DNA of 64,000 nt from Melioribacteraceae bacterium (lineage in GTDB: Bacteria; Bacteroidota; Ignavibacteria; Ignavibacteriales; Melioribacteraceae): contig WGCV01000035.1 of NCBI GenBank assembly GCA_015493615.1, positions 19,598 through 83,597 on the forward strand, in the 5' to 3' direction. The position numbers were made by a program, and so were the translations under genes. The notes beneath the pieces were generated by a model. The model was not told where the DNA came from. It searched no databases and saw only the letters and a list, made by a program, of their open reading frames with translations. Shown here one piece after another: positions 8,664-18,182 of the stretch; positions within the stretch are counted from its first letter, which is position 1; every line of letters starts with the position of its first letter.

Positions 8664-9344
8664 ATGCCGACAATTTTAAAATGCGAAAATATTTTTAAAA
8701 CATATCATACCGAGGAAAAAATAATTGAAGTCCTCCGCGGAGTTACGCTTGAGCTTGAAGAAAGCCAAACAACCGTTGTCGTAGGAGCTTCCGGCGCGGG
8801 TAAAAGCACTTTTCTTCATATTTTAAGCGGACTTGACGAACCGGACAAAGGGAAAGTCTTTTATATGAACGAAGACTTGTTAAAAAAATCCGACGAGGAA
8901 ATCTCAGCGTTCAGAAATCAAAATATAGGTTTTGTTTTTCAGTTCCATTATCTCCTCCCCGAATTTACCGCGGAAGAAAATGTAGCTCTTCCGATGCTCG
9001 TTCAAAATATATCATTCTCCAAAGCAATTGAACGCGCTCGGGTTTTACTGAAAGAAGTAAACCTCGAAGAACGAGCGTCTCACAAACCGGCGGAGCTTTC
9101 GGGCGGCGAGCAGCAACGCGTGGCAATAGCGAGAGCTTTAGCGAATAATCCCAAAATACTTTTCGCCGACGAACCGACCGGCAACCTTGATTCGGATACA
9201 AGCAAATTAATCGAGAATCTGCTTGTGAAACTCCGCGAAAAATACGGACTGACTTTACTGATTGTTACTCACAACGATGAACTCAAAAAAATCGGAGGAA
9301 GGGTGATTACAATGAAAGACGGAAAAATAATCGAGAGTAATTAA
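8664..9344 (+). CDS. lolD: Lipoprotein-releasing ABC transporter ATPase (LolD-type)
   Basis: The ATPase subunit that should power the two adjacent permeases. The 226 residues contain Walker [10 protein letters not shown], signature [15 protein letters not shown], Walker [13 protein letters not shown] and the switch His in IVTHND. The DEPTGNLD form is typical of the LolD/FtsE/MacB group. It starts one base after the preceding stop. The complete three-gene set (6234-9344) supports LolCDE over MacB, because no membrane-fusion protein is present. Confidence 0.92.
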   Translation: MPTILKCENIFKTYHTEEKIIEVLRGVTLELEESQTTVVVGASGAGKSTFLHILSGLDEPDKGKVFYMNEDLLKKSDEEISAFRNQNIGFVFQFHYLLPEFTAEENVALPMLVQNISFSKAIERARVLLKEVNLEERASHKPAELSGGEQQRVAIARALANNPKILFADEPTGNLDSDTSKLIENLLVKLREKYGLTLLIVTHNDELKKIGGRVITMKDGKIIESN

Positions 9345-9355
9345 AAAATATGAAC

Positions 9356-9478
9356 GAGACCTTAGCAAAAACAATAATTGTAATATTGAGTCCGCCAATC
9401 CTCCAAGGCGGAGGAGGAATGTAAGCCGTCCGAAATATCTCAGAACTCAGTTTAATTGCCGGTTCTGAGATTTTTCTC
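9356..9478 (+). repeat. MITE-like element family A, truncated copy
   Basis: Begins GAGACCTTAGCAAAA just after lolD. It shares the internal GAGTCCGCCAATC and CGAAATATCTCAGAACTCAG blocks with the copies at 10062 and 23230. The right terminal repeat is missing. Confidence 0.6.
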
Positions 9479-9679
9479 CCTCCAAGTTTACCCCAACTGT
9501 TTTTCGTTAGAGGCGGAATTCAGAATTTACTCTGATTGATTTTCCTTAGTGCAGCAAAATAATTTATGTTCGTTGTTTATTGAAGCATATATGAGCCTAC
9601 TCAAAAAAGGTGATTATTTACAAATTCAATAATTTATAAACTGCTGAAGCGGTTACTGATTTCTCTATGTTATTACTAA

Positions 9680-10045
9680 CCCACGACTTAAGTCGTGGGC
9701 TAATAGAATGCTTAATATACATTGCAACCGTTTCAACGGTTTTTAGACCTTTCTTTAGTAAACTCATATATAAAATTGTTAATTGTGAGGATCGGGGTGA
9801 AGTGCATGCACCGATGACCTCATTAGAGACAATCTCTTATCCCGCTTCAACTAATTTTCTTTCGGGTTACAAATGCGTAGAAAAATGCAGTTAAGAGAAC
9901 AAGGCAAGGATATCAAATGACTTAATGAATCCGAAGGATTCAGATATTTGTAACAAAATAGACCAATAATAAGATACGACCCCAACGGGGTCGAATTTAT
10001 CTTATATGTGAACAATATTATAAATATTTAATCCCTTCGGGATTT
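9680..10045. repeat. Cluster of REP-like hairpins
   Basis: At least five perfect short palindromes lie in this gene-free stretch: about 9680-9699 (CCCACGACTTAAGTCGTGGG), 9726-9741, 9927-9941, 9977-9993 (CGACCCCAACGGGGTCG) and 10031-10044. Stems differ from one another but loops and AT-rich spacers are alike. A short open frame here is an accident of the repeats. Confidence 0.6.
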
Positions 10046-10061
10046 TAGAACAAATAATAAT

Positions 10062-10236
10062 AGAGACCTTTGCAAAACCTAATGTTGTCGTATTGAGTCC
10101 GCCAATCCGCCAAGGCGGAGGAGGAATGTAAGCCGTCCGAAATATCTCAGAACTCAGTTTAATTGCCGGTTCTGAGATTTTTCATTTCGCTTCGCTCTAT
10201 TCAGAATGACATATCAATTTAGATATGCAAATATTT
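10062..10236 (+). repeat. MITE-like element family A copy
   Basis: Starts AGAGACCTTTGCAAAACC. It carries the GAGTCCGCCAATCCGCC block, the ATCTCAGAACTC...GGTTCTGAGAT stem and the CGCTTCGCTCTATTCAG block. It ends in a decayed inverted copy of its own left end (AGATATGCAAATATT). Confidence 0.65.
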
Positions 10237-10327
10237 CAAGAAAACAAAAATTTCTTTGACTATACCATAGAGAAGGTAAAGCTGCAAGCTCGAATCTGAT
10301 AAAATGGAAAAAGCGTTTCCATTAATT

Positions 10328-10580
10328 CAACTGCTTCGCAGTTGGCATATCTGCTTTCTTTCATTACCCCGAATTTAATTCGGGGCTATTGCGAATTAAA
10401 CTGCTTCGCGATTGGTTTATTTAAATGTTAATTGTTCGGCTTTAGATTTGCAAATCGCGAGATTAAAAAATTCAACACTCTCCTTCAAAAGCGCGAAGCG
10501 CTTTAATTTACAATAACTATGGGGGAAACCCATGGAGAATATATACCCCAAAATCTCAAGAACTGCGAACGCAGTACAAT
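10328..10580. repeat. Second cluster of REP-like hairpins
   Basis: Hairpins include AACTGCTTCGCAGTT near 10328, CCCCGAATTTAATTCGGGG near 10366, AGCGCGAAGCGCT near 10490, and AACTGCGAACGCAGT near 10560. No coding region was seen in 9345-10604. Confidence 0.55.
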
Positions 10581-10604
10581 TTATTTTTAATATTTGACAA
10601 ATAT

Positions 10605-10640
10605 AAAAAAGCCCTTCTGAGCAATGCTCAAAGGGCTTTC
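10605..10640 (-). terminator. Rho-independent terminator of pckA
   Basis: On the minus strand a stem AAAGCCCTTTGAGCA / TGCTCAGAAGGGCTTT with one small mismatch is followed by TTTTTT. It lies about 25 nt after the pckA stop codon. Confidence 0.85.
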
Positions 10641-10663
10641 ATCAATTTAAATTTGAAAAAGGG

Positions 10664-12259
10664 TTACGCCTTCGGCGCCGCCTTTAAAATATTTCCCGGC
10701 GTTCCTTCTTCAAACGTTTTGAAATTATCAATAAACATTTTTGCTAATTTTTTAGCGGTTTTATCGTAAGCTTCCTTATCCTTCCAAGTGTTTCGGGGAT
10801 TAAGAATCTCTGTCGGGACGCCGTCAACGGCTACGGGAATATTTAAACCGAAAATCGGATCTTCAACCGTATCCACATTATCAAGGTTTCCCGCTAAAGC
10901 TTCGTTCAGCATTGCACGCGTATATTTAATTTTCATTCTCTCGCCTACGCCGTAAGGACCGCCGCTCCAACCGGTATTGATAAGCCAGCATTTAGCGTCA
11001 TGCTCTTTAATCTTATCGCCTAACAGATTTGCATAAACGGAAGGATGCATCGGCATAAAAGGCGCGCCAAAGCAAGCGCTGAATGTCGCGACAGGTTCGG
11101 TTATTCCTTTTTCCGTTCCCGCAACTTTAGCCGTGTAGCCGGAGATAAAATGGTACATTGCCTGTTCGGGCGTGAGTCTGGAAATCGGAGGCAAAACGCC
11201 GAAAGCGTCCGCGGTAAGCATTACAACATTTTTTGCATGCCCGCCTTTCCCTGACGGCTCGATATTGTCTATAAACTCAAGCGGATAAGCTGCTCGGGTG
11301 TTTTCGGTAAGCTCGGAACTGTTTAAGTCGGCTTCCCGCGTCCATGGGTCAAGTACGACATTTTCCAAAACCGTTCCGAATTTTCTGGTAGTTGCAAAAA
11401 TCTCGGGTTCTGCTTCAGGCGATAAGCGAATAACCTTTGCGTAGCATCCTCCTTCAAAATTGAAAACGCCGGAATCGCTCCAACCGTGTTCGTCGTCTCC
11501 GATTAATCTGCGTTTCGGATCCGCCGAAAGCGTTGTTTTTCCGGTGCCTGACAAACCGAACAGCACAGCCACATCCCCTTTCTCTCCAATATTTGCCGAA
11601 CAGTGCATCGGCATTACGTTCTTCTGAGGGAGGAAAAAGTTCATAACCGTAAAAATTGATTTCTTAATTTCGCCCGCATAAGAAGTGCCCGCAATCAAAA
11701 CAATCTTTTTCTTAAAATTAACTACAACCGCCGTCGATGAATTTGTGTTATCTTCTTCCGGATCCGCATGGAAAGAAGGAACCGCAATAACCGTAAACTC
11801 CGGATGATGATGCATTCTTTCATCGTCGGTAGGAACAACAAATAAGTTGTGCGCGAACAAACTTTGCCATGCGTACTTCGTAATAATTCTTACGGGGAGT
11901 TTATATTTATCATCCGTTCCGGCAAAAACATCCTGCACAAATATTTCTTTCCTCTGCAGATATCCTCTTACTTTTGCGAAAAGTTTTTCAAAATTTTCCT
12001 CGCTCATATCTCTGTTTACATCTCCCCACCAAACCAAATCCTTTGTAGTTTCATCTTTGACGATGAACTTATCGTTTGGGCTTCTTCCGGTGTGCTGACC
12101 GGTTTCCACTACAAGCGGACCGTCGGCAGAGATAACGCCTTCGTTGCGACTGATTGCATTTTCATAAAGAGCAGGTACTTTGTAATTAAGATGAATGTCC
12201 TCAATGTTGATTAAACCGATTTCTCTTAATTCGTTGATTACTTGTTCTTTTGATTTCAT
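10664..12259 (-). CDS. pckA: Phosphoenolpyruvate carboxykinase (ATP)
   Basis: Converts oxaloacetate plus ATP to phosphoenolpyruvate, CO2 and ADP in gluconeogenesis. The 531-residue length fits the ATP-dependent family. Visible motifs are the substrate-binding TGRSPNDKF, the active-site region [13 protein letters not shown], the P-loop [11 protein letters not shown] near residue 240, and the following DDEHGW metal-binding segment. The start ATG is preceded by AAAGGAG at good spacing. The gene is monocistronic with its own terminator at 10605-10640, and it diverges from the Reg_prop kinase at 12473. Confidence 0.97.
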   Translation of the reverse strand: MKSKEQVINELREIGLINIEDIHLNYKVPALYENAISRNEGVISADGPLVVETGQHTGRSPNDKFIVKDETTKDLVWWGDVNRDMSEENFEKLFAKVRGYLQRKEIFVQDVFAGTDDKYKLPVRIITKYAWQSLFAHNLFVVPTDDERMHHHPEFTVIAVPSFHADPEEDNTNSSTAVVVNFKKKIVLIAGTSYAGEIKKSIFTVMNFFLPQKNVMPMHCSANIGEKGDVAVLFGLSGTGKTTLSADPKRRLIGDDEHGWSDSGVFNFEGGCYAKVIRLSPEAEPEIFATTRKFGTVLENVVLDPWTREADLNSSELTENTRAAYPLEFIDNIEPSGKGGHAKNVVMLTADAFGVLPPISRLTPEQAMYHFISGYTAKVAGTEKGITEPVATFSACFGAPFMPMHPSVYANLLGDKIKEHDAKCWLINTGWSGGPYGVGERMKIKYTRAMLNEALAGNLDNVDTVEDPIFGLNIPVAVDGVPTEILNPRNTWKDKEAYDKTAKKLAKMFIDNFKTFEEGTPGNILKAAPKA

Positions 12260-12472
12260 TGATACTCCTTTGATTAATGATTATTCAATATAAGAATGAG
12301 AACTAATCTAACAAAGAGAAAAATAAATTTTGCGTATGCGGAAATTTTTACGACTTATATTTTAGTTTTTACGTCAAATTCCTTGTTCTTAAAAAATTAA
12401 AAAACTTAACTGAAAGAACGTTTTTTTTACTATATTTTTTAATAATAATTTTTATTACTCGTTTATTCAATT

Positions 12473-15400
12473 GTGGGGAAATATTTGGGGAAATATAATA
12501 TCCATACTTTTGCAAAAAGCATCTTTCTGTTTTTTTTCTTCTTAAGTCCTTTTGTTGTTCAAGGACAGTCTTCAATCATAAACACTTTTTTCCCAAAAGA
12601 TAATTTTACTTCCCATCACGAATTTGAGCATTGGTCAACTGAAAACGGACTTCCCCAAAACTCCGTTCGTTCCATTGCTCAGACAAAAGACGGATATTTA
12701 TGGCTTGCGACTCAGGGCGGATTGGTCCGGTTCGACGGTAAAGATTTTACCGTTTTCGATGTAAAAAAATATCCTAATCTCGGAGGGAACAGAATCATCC
12801 AGTTGGCGACGGATTCCTCCGGCGGTTTGTGGATACTCTGCGAAGACTCGCACATCGCCTATCTGAAAAATCATAAGTTTACCGATTATACTCCCTTGAT
12901 AAATAATAGTCTAAGAACTACGGATAACAGCAACAGGGAATTTATCGCCCATATTGCCCTTAGCTCCGATTCGACTCTTTATTTACAAACCGAAAGCAAA
13001 ATTATTTCGTTCGACTATAAAACGTCTCGAGTAATTTTTCGAAACAAAGGAAAAGAAATCCAAAACATTTTGATTCTTCCCGATAACAAAATCTTTGTCT
13101 TAACAAAAACAAAAATATTTTCTCTCGAAAACGGAAAATTTGTTTCAGCGGTAAAAGAATTCGGACGCAACATCAGATACTTAACTGAAGACGGATTCAA
13201 TAATTATTGGAAGATTTATAATTATCCGAGTTCTCGCGGAATTTTTACCTCTCAAGTTGTTACCTCCGGCAAGACTTTTAATTTTAAGCATCCGCTCGAA
13301 ATTATTTTTTGCGATAAGCAAAACCGCAAATGGATAGCCCACGGGACTTTCGGCTTATCGGTAATTGATGAAAACAACAAACTGCATAAGGTACGCTACA
13401 AATATTTCGACAACAGTAAGGTAATCTCAATATTTAATGACAACAGAGGCAACCTTTGGCTCGGCACCGACATCAAAGGACTATTTAAAATAAAGGAGAG
13501 AACGCTATACCCGATTTCGTTAAAGAACGGAGTTTTTAATGATGTCATTTATCCTATTCTAAAAAGCAGAGACGGTTCGATTTGGGTCGGGTCTGCGTGC
13601 GGAGGAATAGCAAGAATAAAGCAAGGAAAAGTTTCTTACTTTTCAAAAAATTTAAAAAAATCTTCATTTAATTGTATCTTTTCACTTTGCCAAACTTCTG
13701 ACGGAAAGATTCTCGCAGGCGGACAACGCGGCGGAATAATGGAATTCAACGGGAGAAAATTTGAAAAAAAATATTATTCCCCGGAAGTTGACAGTAAAGA
13801 TGTATTTTCAATTTTTGAACAGAGCAATAAAAATCTCTGGTTCGGCACTACGGAAGGTGTTTTTTTATATAAGAACGGGAAGGTTAAAACTTTTTCCGTT
13901 GTGAACAGCGCTCTTCCCGGGCAACGAGTTTCATTTATAACCGAAGATAAAAATGGAACTGTCTGGTTTGCAACTAATAATGGACTGGCATACTTTAAGA
14001 ACGGAAAATTTAGTGTAATCCATTTCACGGATGACCTATCCACTAACTACGTTCGCTCAATTTATATTGATAAAAATAACGCTATGTGGTTAGGAACATA
14101 CGGAGGCGGACTAATATATTATAAAAACGGAAAATATAAAATAATCTCAAAAGCAAACGGACTGTACGATAACTACATTCATGCGACGGTTGAAGACAAA
14201 TACGGATATTTCTGGATGCCGACTAATCACGGAATCTTCTGTGCTAAAAAGAGTCAGCTTCTTCAATTTGTAAACGGAGAAATTAATAAAGTAAACTATA
14301 CTCTTGTTTCACGGAACTCCCATTTGCCGAGTAATGAATTTAACGGCGGAGTGGAACCGCAATTCTGCATGCCTGATTCAAATACAATTTTATTTCCCTC
14401 TTTTGGCGGCGTTGTTGCGGTTGACTTATCCTCGGTTAAAATTAAGCAACATCTTCCGAAAACCATAATTGAAAATTTTTCGGTTGACAATAAACAAGCG
14501 CCAATCTCAAAAAAATATATAGTACCCAAAGATTACTCTCAAATTAAAATAAAGTTTACTTCAATATTTTTCGATAATCCAGATGGTGTATTTTTTAAAT
14601 ACAAGCTTGAACCGTTAGATAAACAATGGAAGAGTTTAAACAGAGAAAGAAGCGTTCAATTTAGGGGACTTCCTCCGGGACATTATAAGTTCAAAGTTGC
14701 AGCTTACAATCTCGAGGGAACTTCAAAAAACAATAACTCTTCAATAGATTTTGTTGTTCAAGCAAATTTTTATCAGGAAAGCTGGTTTAAGATTCTAATT
14801 GTTCTGACGGTAATATTTATTATTATACTCTTCTTTATGTTGCGACTTAAACTGGCGAAAAAACACGAAGATAAGTTAAACAAGATTATTGAAAAAAGGA
14901 CGGAAAGTCTATCCGTTGCTTTGTCCGAGGTTACTTCGGCTAAATTAAGGGAGGAAAAAGAACGGGAAAAAGCTGAACGACTTAACAGTGAAAAGAGCGA
15001 GCTGTTAAGAATAGTTACTCACGATTTAAAAAATCCGATTGGAGTGATTAAGAATGCAGCCGACTTAATCAGCGATGATTTAGAAGATCCGGAAACCGTA
15101 AAAGAAATGGTAAGAATAATCAAAAGTTCCTCCGGCAGAATGTTGGACTCGGTTCATGAGCTGCTGCTGATGAGCGAAGTAGAGGAAGATTTTAAAATTA
15201 AGCCTTCAAAATTCGACTTCCTTGAATTGGTAAAAAATGTTGTAAAACGAAATCTTTCATTCGCCCGGAAAAAGAGACAAACCATATCTGTAATATCAAA
15301 CTTGGATATTATTGAAGTTTCAGCCGATTATGATAAATTAATGAGTTGTGTTGAAAATTATTTAAGCAATGCGATTAAATATTCCCCTTCCGGTTTTAAA

Positions 15401-15661
15401 ATTGAAGTTATTGTAGAAACAGACGGTAAAAATTTAATTTTTAAAGTTAAAGATTACGGTCCCGGTTTAACCGAGGAAGACTTAAAACATGTTTTCGGGA
15501 AATTCAAAAAACTTTCTTCGCGTCCTACGGCGGGCGAATCCTCCACCGGGCTGGGCTTATCAATAGTGAAACGAATTATTGAAATGCACGGAGGTGAAGT
15601 AGGTGTGGAATCGGAATATAAAAAAGGAAGTTTGTTCTTCTTTATTCTCCCGCTTCAATAA
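12473..15661 (+). CDS. Two-component sensor with Reg_prop propeller, Y_Y_Y domain and histidine kinase
   Basis: A 1062-residue membrane sensor. A signal peptide (hydrophobic run about residues 16-30) leads into many propeller repeats of the form W-[LVF]-G/A-T-x-G-G-[LI], e.g. WLATQGGLVRF, WLGTYGGGLIYY and WFGTTEGVFLY. These are expected to form two seven-bladed propellers in the periplasm. A Y_Y_Y domain follows near 690-760, then a membrane helix near 775-795, a coiled coil, HisKA (THDLKNPIG) and HATPase (NYLSNAIKYS, DYGPGL, TGLGLSI). Unlike the Bacteroides hybrid regulators it has no receiver or AraC domain, and no response regulator is adjacent. The start taken is GTG at 12473; TTG at 12485 is possible. 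Confidence 0.88.
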   Translation: MGKYLGKYNIHTFAKSIFLFFFFLSPFVVQGQSSIINTFFPKDNFTSHHEFEHWSTENGLPQNSVRSIAQTKDGYLWLATQGGLVRFDGKDFTVFDVKKYPNLGGNRIIQLATDSSGGLWILCEDSHIAYLKNHKFTDYTPLINNSLRTTDNSNREFIAHIALSSDSTLYLQTESKIISFDYKTSRVIFRNKGKEIQNILILPDNKIFVLTKTKIFSLENGKFVSAVKEFGRNIRYLTEDGFNNYWKIYNYPSSRGIFTSQVVTSGKTFNFKHPLEIIFCDKQNRKWIAHGTFGLSVIDENNKLHKVRYKYFDNSKVISIFNDNRGNLWLGTDIKGLFKIKERTLYPISLKNGVFNDVIYPILKSRDGSIWVGSACGGIARIKQGKVSYFSKNLKKSSFNCIFSLCQTSDGKILAGGQRGGIMEFNGRKFEKKYYSPEVDSKDVFSIFEQSNKNLWFGTTEGVFLYKNGKVKTFSVVNSALPGQRVSFITEDKNGTVWFATNNGLAYFKNGKFSVIHFTDDLSTNYVRSIYIDKNNAMWLGTYGGGLIYYKNGKYKIISKANGLYDNYIHATVEDKYGYFWMPTNHGIFCAKKSQLLQFVNGEINKVNYTLVSRNSHLPSNEFNGGVEPQFCMPDSNTILFPSFGGVVAVDLSSVKIKQHLPKTIIENFSVDNKQAPISKKYIVPKDYSQIKIKFTSIFFDNPDGVFFKYKLEPLDKQWKSLNRERSVQFRGLPPGHYKFKVAAYNLEGTSKNNNSSIDFVVQANFYQESWFKILIVLTVIFIIILFFMLRLKLAKKHEDKLNKIIEKRTESLSVALSEVTSAKLREEKEREKAERLNSEKSELLRIVTHDLKNPIGVIKNAADLISDDLEDPETVKEMVRIIKSSSGRMLDSVHELLLMSEVEEDFKIKPSKFDFLELVKNVVKRNLSFARKKRQTISVISNLDIIEVSADYDKLMSCVENYLSNAIKYSPSGFKIEVIVETDGKNLIFKVKDYGPGLTEEDLKHVFGKFKKLSSRPTAGESSTGLGLSIVKRIIEMHGGEVGVESEYKKGSLFFFILPLQ

Positions 15662-15888
15662 TCTTTTACAGATTAAAAAATATAATTAGGTTATTCTAAT
15701 TAATTATGGTAACTTAAGTAATCAATTAATGTACATTGTTTTTTTAGCTTTATAAGTTGTTTTGTTTCAATTCTCTGAAATTAACATCCGAATGAATCGC
15801 ACCAAATATTATTTATTTACTCCGATTTATTTTCAACAAGCAAGAACATCAGTACGTAAGCAAATAATATAACAGAAGGAATACTTCA
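15662..15888 (+). other. Intergenic region, probable cold-shock leader
   Basis: A 227 bp AT-rich gap before the cold-shock gene. Such genes often have a long structured 5' untranslated region, but I could not identify a definite element. The ribosome binding site AGAAGGA lies at about 15872-15878. Confidence 0.3.
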
Positions 15889-16089
15889 ATGGAAACAGGA
15901 ACAGTAAAATGGTTCAACGGCACTAAAGGTTACGGATTTATCACAAGAGAAGATGGCGAGGACGTATTTGTCCATTACAAATCAATTCAGAGTGACGGTT
16001 ACAAATCTTTGGACGAAGGCGACAGAGTTCAGTTCGAAATCGGAAACGGACCGAAAGGACTTCAAGCAACTAACGTATCAAAGATATAA
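15889..16089 (+). CDS. Cold-shock domain protein (CspA family)
   Basis: A 66-residue single cold-shock domain, a cytoplasmic nucleic-acid chaperone. RNP1 reads KGYGFI and RNP2 reads DVFVHY, with the usual N-terminal GTVKWFN. Full family length. It has a clear ribosome binding site and its own terminator at 16110-16140, so it is monocistronic. Confidence 0.96.
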   Translation: METGTVKWFNGTKGYGFITREDGEDVFVHYKSIQSDGYKSLDEGDRVQFEIGNGPKGLQATNVSKI

Positions 16090-16109
16090 TATAAATTTTT
16101 GATATTTAC

Positions 16110-16140
16110 CAAGCCCGGCTTTTCAGTCGGGCTTTTTTTA
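16110..16140 (+). terminator. Rho-independent terminator of the cold-shock gene
   Basis: AAGCCCG, a loop of about ten bases, CGGGCTT and then a run of T. It begins about 20 nt after the stop codon. Confidence 0.9.
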
Positions 16141-16228
16141 TTTTAAATCTTTAAGTTATTATTAGGGAACAAAATTTATTTTTTTAAGTTTATTTAATAA
16201 TATTTAACAAGTCTTTTTCGGAGTTATT

Positions 16229-17806
16229 ATTTTTAGAAAAATTTTAATCCTCATACTTATTGCCGGAAGCATCTCTTTTAGTCAGGATTCCACCAAGAGC
16301 CAAGCGTTCAAAAAGAACGTTCCCAATAATTTGTACAAGCTGAACAGACTTCGTTACCCGAGTTACCCTTTAATTTCCAGCTACTTTTTAATGGACGAAG
16401 CAAAAAAAGGAAATCCCCTTGCCGAACACGCTCTGGGACTGGAATATCTTCTCGGACAAGGTTTCCCCGCCGATACGGCAAAAGCCGTCTATTGGATAAA
16501 CAAAGCCGCTTCAACCAAACTGCCGCCGGCTTGTTTTAATATGGGACTACTTTACAATTACGGAATAGGAGTTGAGTGGAACCCTTTCAACGCATACGAT
16601 TTTTTTAAATGCGCGGCAAAACTCGGTATGCCGGAAGCCGAATATGTTTTCGGCGTACTCCATTCTTCATCGTTGATAGTCAACAGAAATTTAACCGAAA
16701 CCTACAAATGGGTTAAACTGGCGGCGGAACAGAACTACAAACCCGCAATTAAAACTCTGAAAGAACTCCGGAAAATGAATATCGATTTTGATAAAAACGC
16801 TTCGGAAGATAAAATTGATACTACAAAAAAATCGGGTAAAAGCGAATACGTTCTTGCCGATGAAAATCTTGTTCAAAGCGAATATAAGCTGGAAACATTC
16901 AATTTCAAAGAAGACACAACATTCAAATCAAACAGCGCCGAAAACTTTAAGAAATACATTGAGAACGACTCAACGGAATTAAAAGTCAAGCTCGGTTTAA
17001 TATTGCCCGACGGCAATGATAGTCTCAAATCTGAGATTGACACTTTAAAAGGAATTAATCTGATTAAACAGGCGGCGCTTTCCGGAAGCCCCGAGGCGAT
17101 GATGCTCCTCGGCAAAGCGTATGAATTGGGGGCGTTCTTCCCTAAAGATACTGTAAAGGCGTATTCTGAATATCTGCATGCATACAAGTTAGGCGCTTTG
17201 CGGGCGGGCGGACTTCTTTACTCCAAAGCGAATTCTCAGAAGTTTTTTGACAAATTAAAGAATGAGATTGATAAAAAAAATCCCGAAGCCATGTATGTTT
17301 GGGCGGGAATGGCCGCTCTCGGATTTAATTTTCAAATCACAAAAGAGCAGGCATTTAAGATTTTGGAAAAAGCTGCAAGGCTGAATCATATTCCTTCAAT
17401 GGTGGAATTAGGAAACGCATATTTTGCCGGTTCGCAAGTATCCAAAGATACGGCGAAAGCGTATCAATATTGGAAGAAAGCGGCGGAACTCGGAAGCGCG
17501 GAAGCCGAGATTAAGATAAATTTCAGCCGGTTAACAAATCCCGCCCTCTCGCAGAAGGAAAAACGTAAATCGGTAAAACGCTTAAAAACGTTTGCCAACA
17601 AAGGCTCGGTTATGGCTCAAGCTTTGCTCGGACTTTGCTACGAGCAGGGAATCGGGGTTAAAATGGATAAAGCCAAAGCGGCGGAATTCTATCGTATGGC
17701 GGCTCAGCGCGGCAGCCAGTCAGCGTATTTTTCACTAAAAAGCATGTATGATAAAATTCGTCCGAAAGAGAGACCGGAATTTCAAATTTATGAAAGCGAA
17801 TTGTAA
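16229..17806 (+). CDS. Sel1-repeat (SLR) secreted protein; probable non-canonical ATT start
   Basis: Contains Sel1-like alpha/alpha repeats (AEHALGLEYLLGQGF, AQALLGLCYEQGIGV, SMVELGNAYFAGSQV), a scaffold for protein-protein contacts. The first standard start is TTG at 16331, but the frame is open upstream to a TAA at 16205. That extension encodes a convincing signal peptide: FRKILILILIAGSISFSQ. No ATG, GTG or TTG exists between the TAA and the signal peptide. An ATT at 16229 lies 5 nt after GGAG (16220-16223), so I place the start there. A mutated or misread ATG is equally possible. Two repeat blocks are separated by a charged, low-complexity segment near residues 185-260. The partner is unknown. 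Confidence 0.75.
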   Translation: MFRKILILILIAGSISFSQDSTKSQAFKKNVPNNLYKLNRLRYPSYPLISSYFLMDEAKKGNPLAEHALGLEYLLGQGFPADTAKAVYWINKAASTKLPPACFNMGLLYNYGIGVEWNPFNAYDFFKCAAKLGMPEAEYVFGVLHSSSLIVNRNLTETYKWVKLAAEQNYKPAIKTLKELRKMNIDFDKNASEDKIDTTKKSGKSEYVLADENLVQSEYKLETFNFKEDTTFKSNSAENFKKYIENDSTELKVKLGLILPDGNDSLKSEIDTLKGINLIKQAALSGSPEAMMLLGKAYELGAFFPKDTVKAYSEYLHAYKLGALRAGGLLYSKANSQKFFDKLKNEIDKKNPEAMYVWAGMAALGFNFQITKEQAFKILEKAARLNHIPSMVELGNAYFAGSQVSKDTAKAYQYWKKAAELGSAEAEIKINFSRLTNPALSQKEKRKSVKRLKTFANKGSVMAQALLGLCYEQGIGVKMDKAKAAEFYRMAAQRGSQSAYFSLKSMYDKIRPKERPEFQIYESEL

Positions 17807-17809
17807 TCC

Positions 17810-18175
17810 CTAAATGTTCAGATTCATTTTTTCTAATTCTTCATTAAGCGCTTTTTCAATCAATCCGGAATACTTGTTTCTGAGTATCTCGGTAAAACCT
17901 TTCGGTTTATCAATTTTTTCATAAACGCTTTCTTTCAGCGATAATTCTCTTTCTTCGTCTGAGAGCTTATATGATGTATATTCAAAATAAATTGCCTCGA
18001 CATCATCATTGTTTGGATTTGCTCGCTGTATCGCATTCAACCCCGCACTATCAATCAGTTTGTTCTTAATCGGAATAGGGAGATTTTTCGTTGTTTCGTT
18101 ACGGTTAATCATCAATAAAATCCGGGTGTAAACAAAATTTGCTTCCGAAGTATCCAGGGTATTTCTCTTTCTCAT
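17810..18175 (-). CDS. Hypothetical protein
   Basis: 121 residues with no family I recognise. The sequence is charged and probably helical. It has no signal peptide or membrane segment. The C-terminal half is rich in Glu and Lys (SDEERELSLKES, EKALNEELEKM). It lies 7 bp downstream of the metal transporter gene on the same strand, so it is probably its operon partner. It converges on the Sel1 gene with a 3 bp gap and no visible terminator between them. Confidence 0.6.
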   Translation of the reverse strand: MRKRNTLDTSEANFVYTRILLMINRNETTKNLPIPIKNKLIDSAGLNAIQRANPNNDDVEAIYFEYTSYKLSDEERELSLKESVYEKIDKPKGFTEILRNKYSGLIEKALNEELEKMNLNI

Positions 18176-18182
18176 AATCGCC

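Noticed and set aside
6234..9344. MacAB-type efflux pump
   Set aside because: There are two separate permeases plus an ATPase and no membrane-fusion protein, which fits LolCDE better.
9667..9894. 75-codon open frame in the repeat field
   Set aside because: It reads through hairpins and has no ribosome binding site or recognisable domain.
12473..15661. Bacteroides-type hybrid two-component regulator
   Set aside because: The propeller and kinase are present but there is no receiver or AraC domain at the C-terminus.
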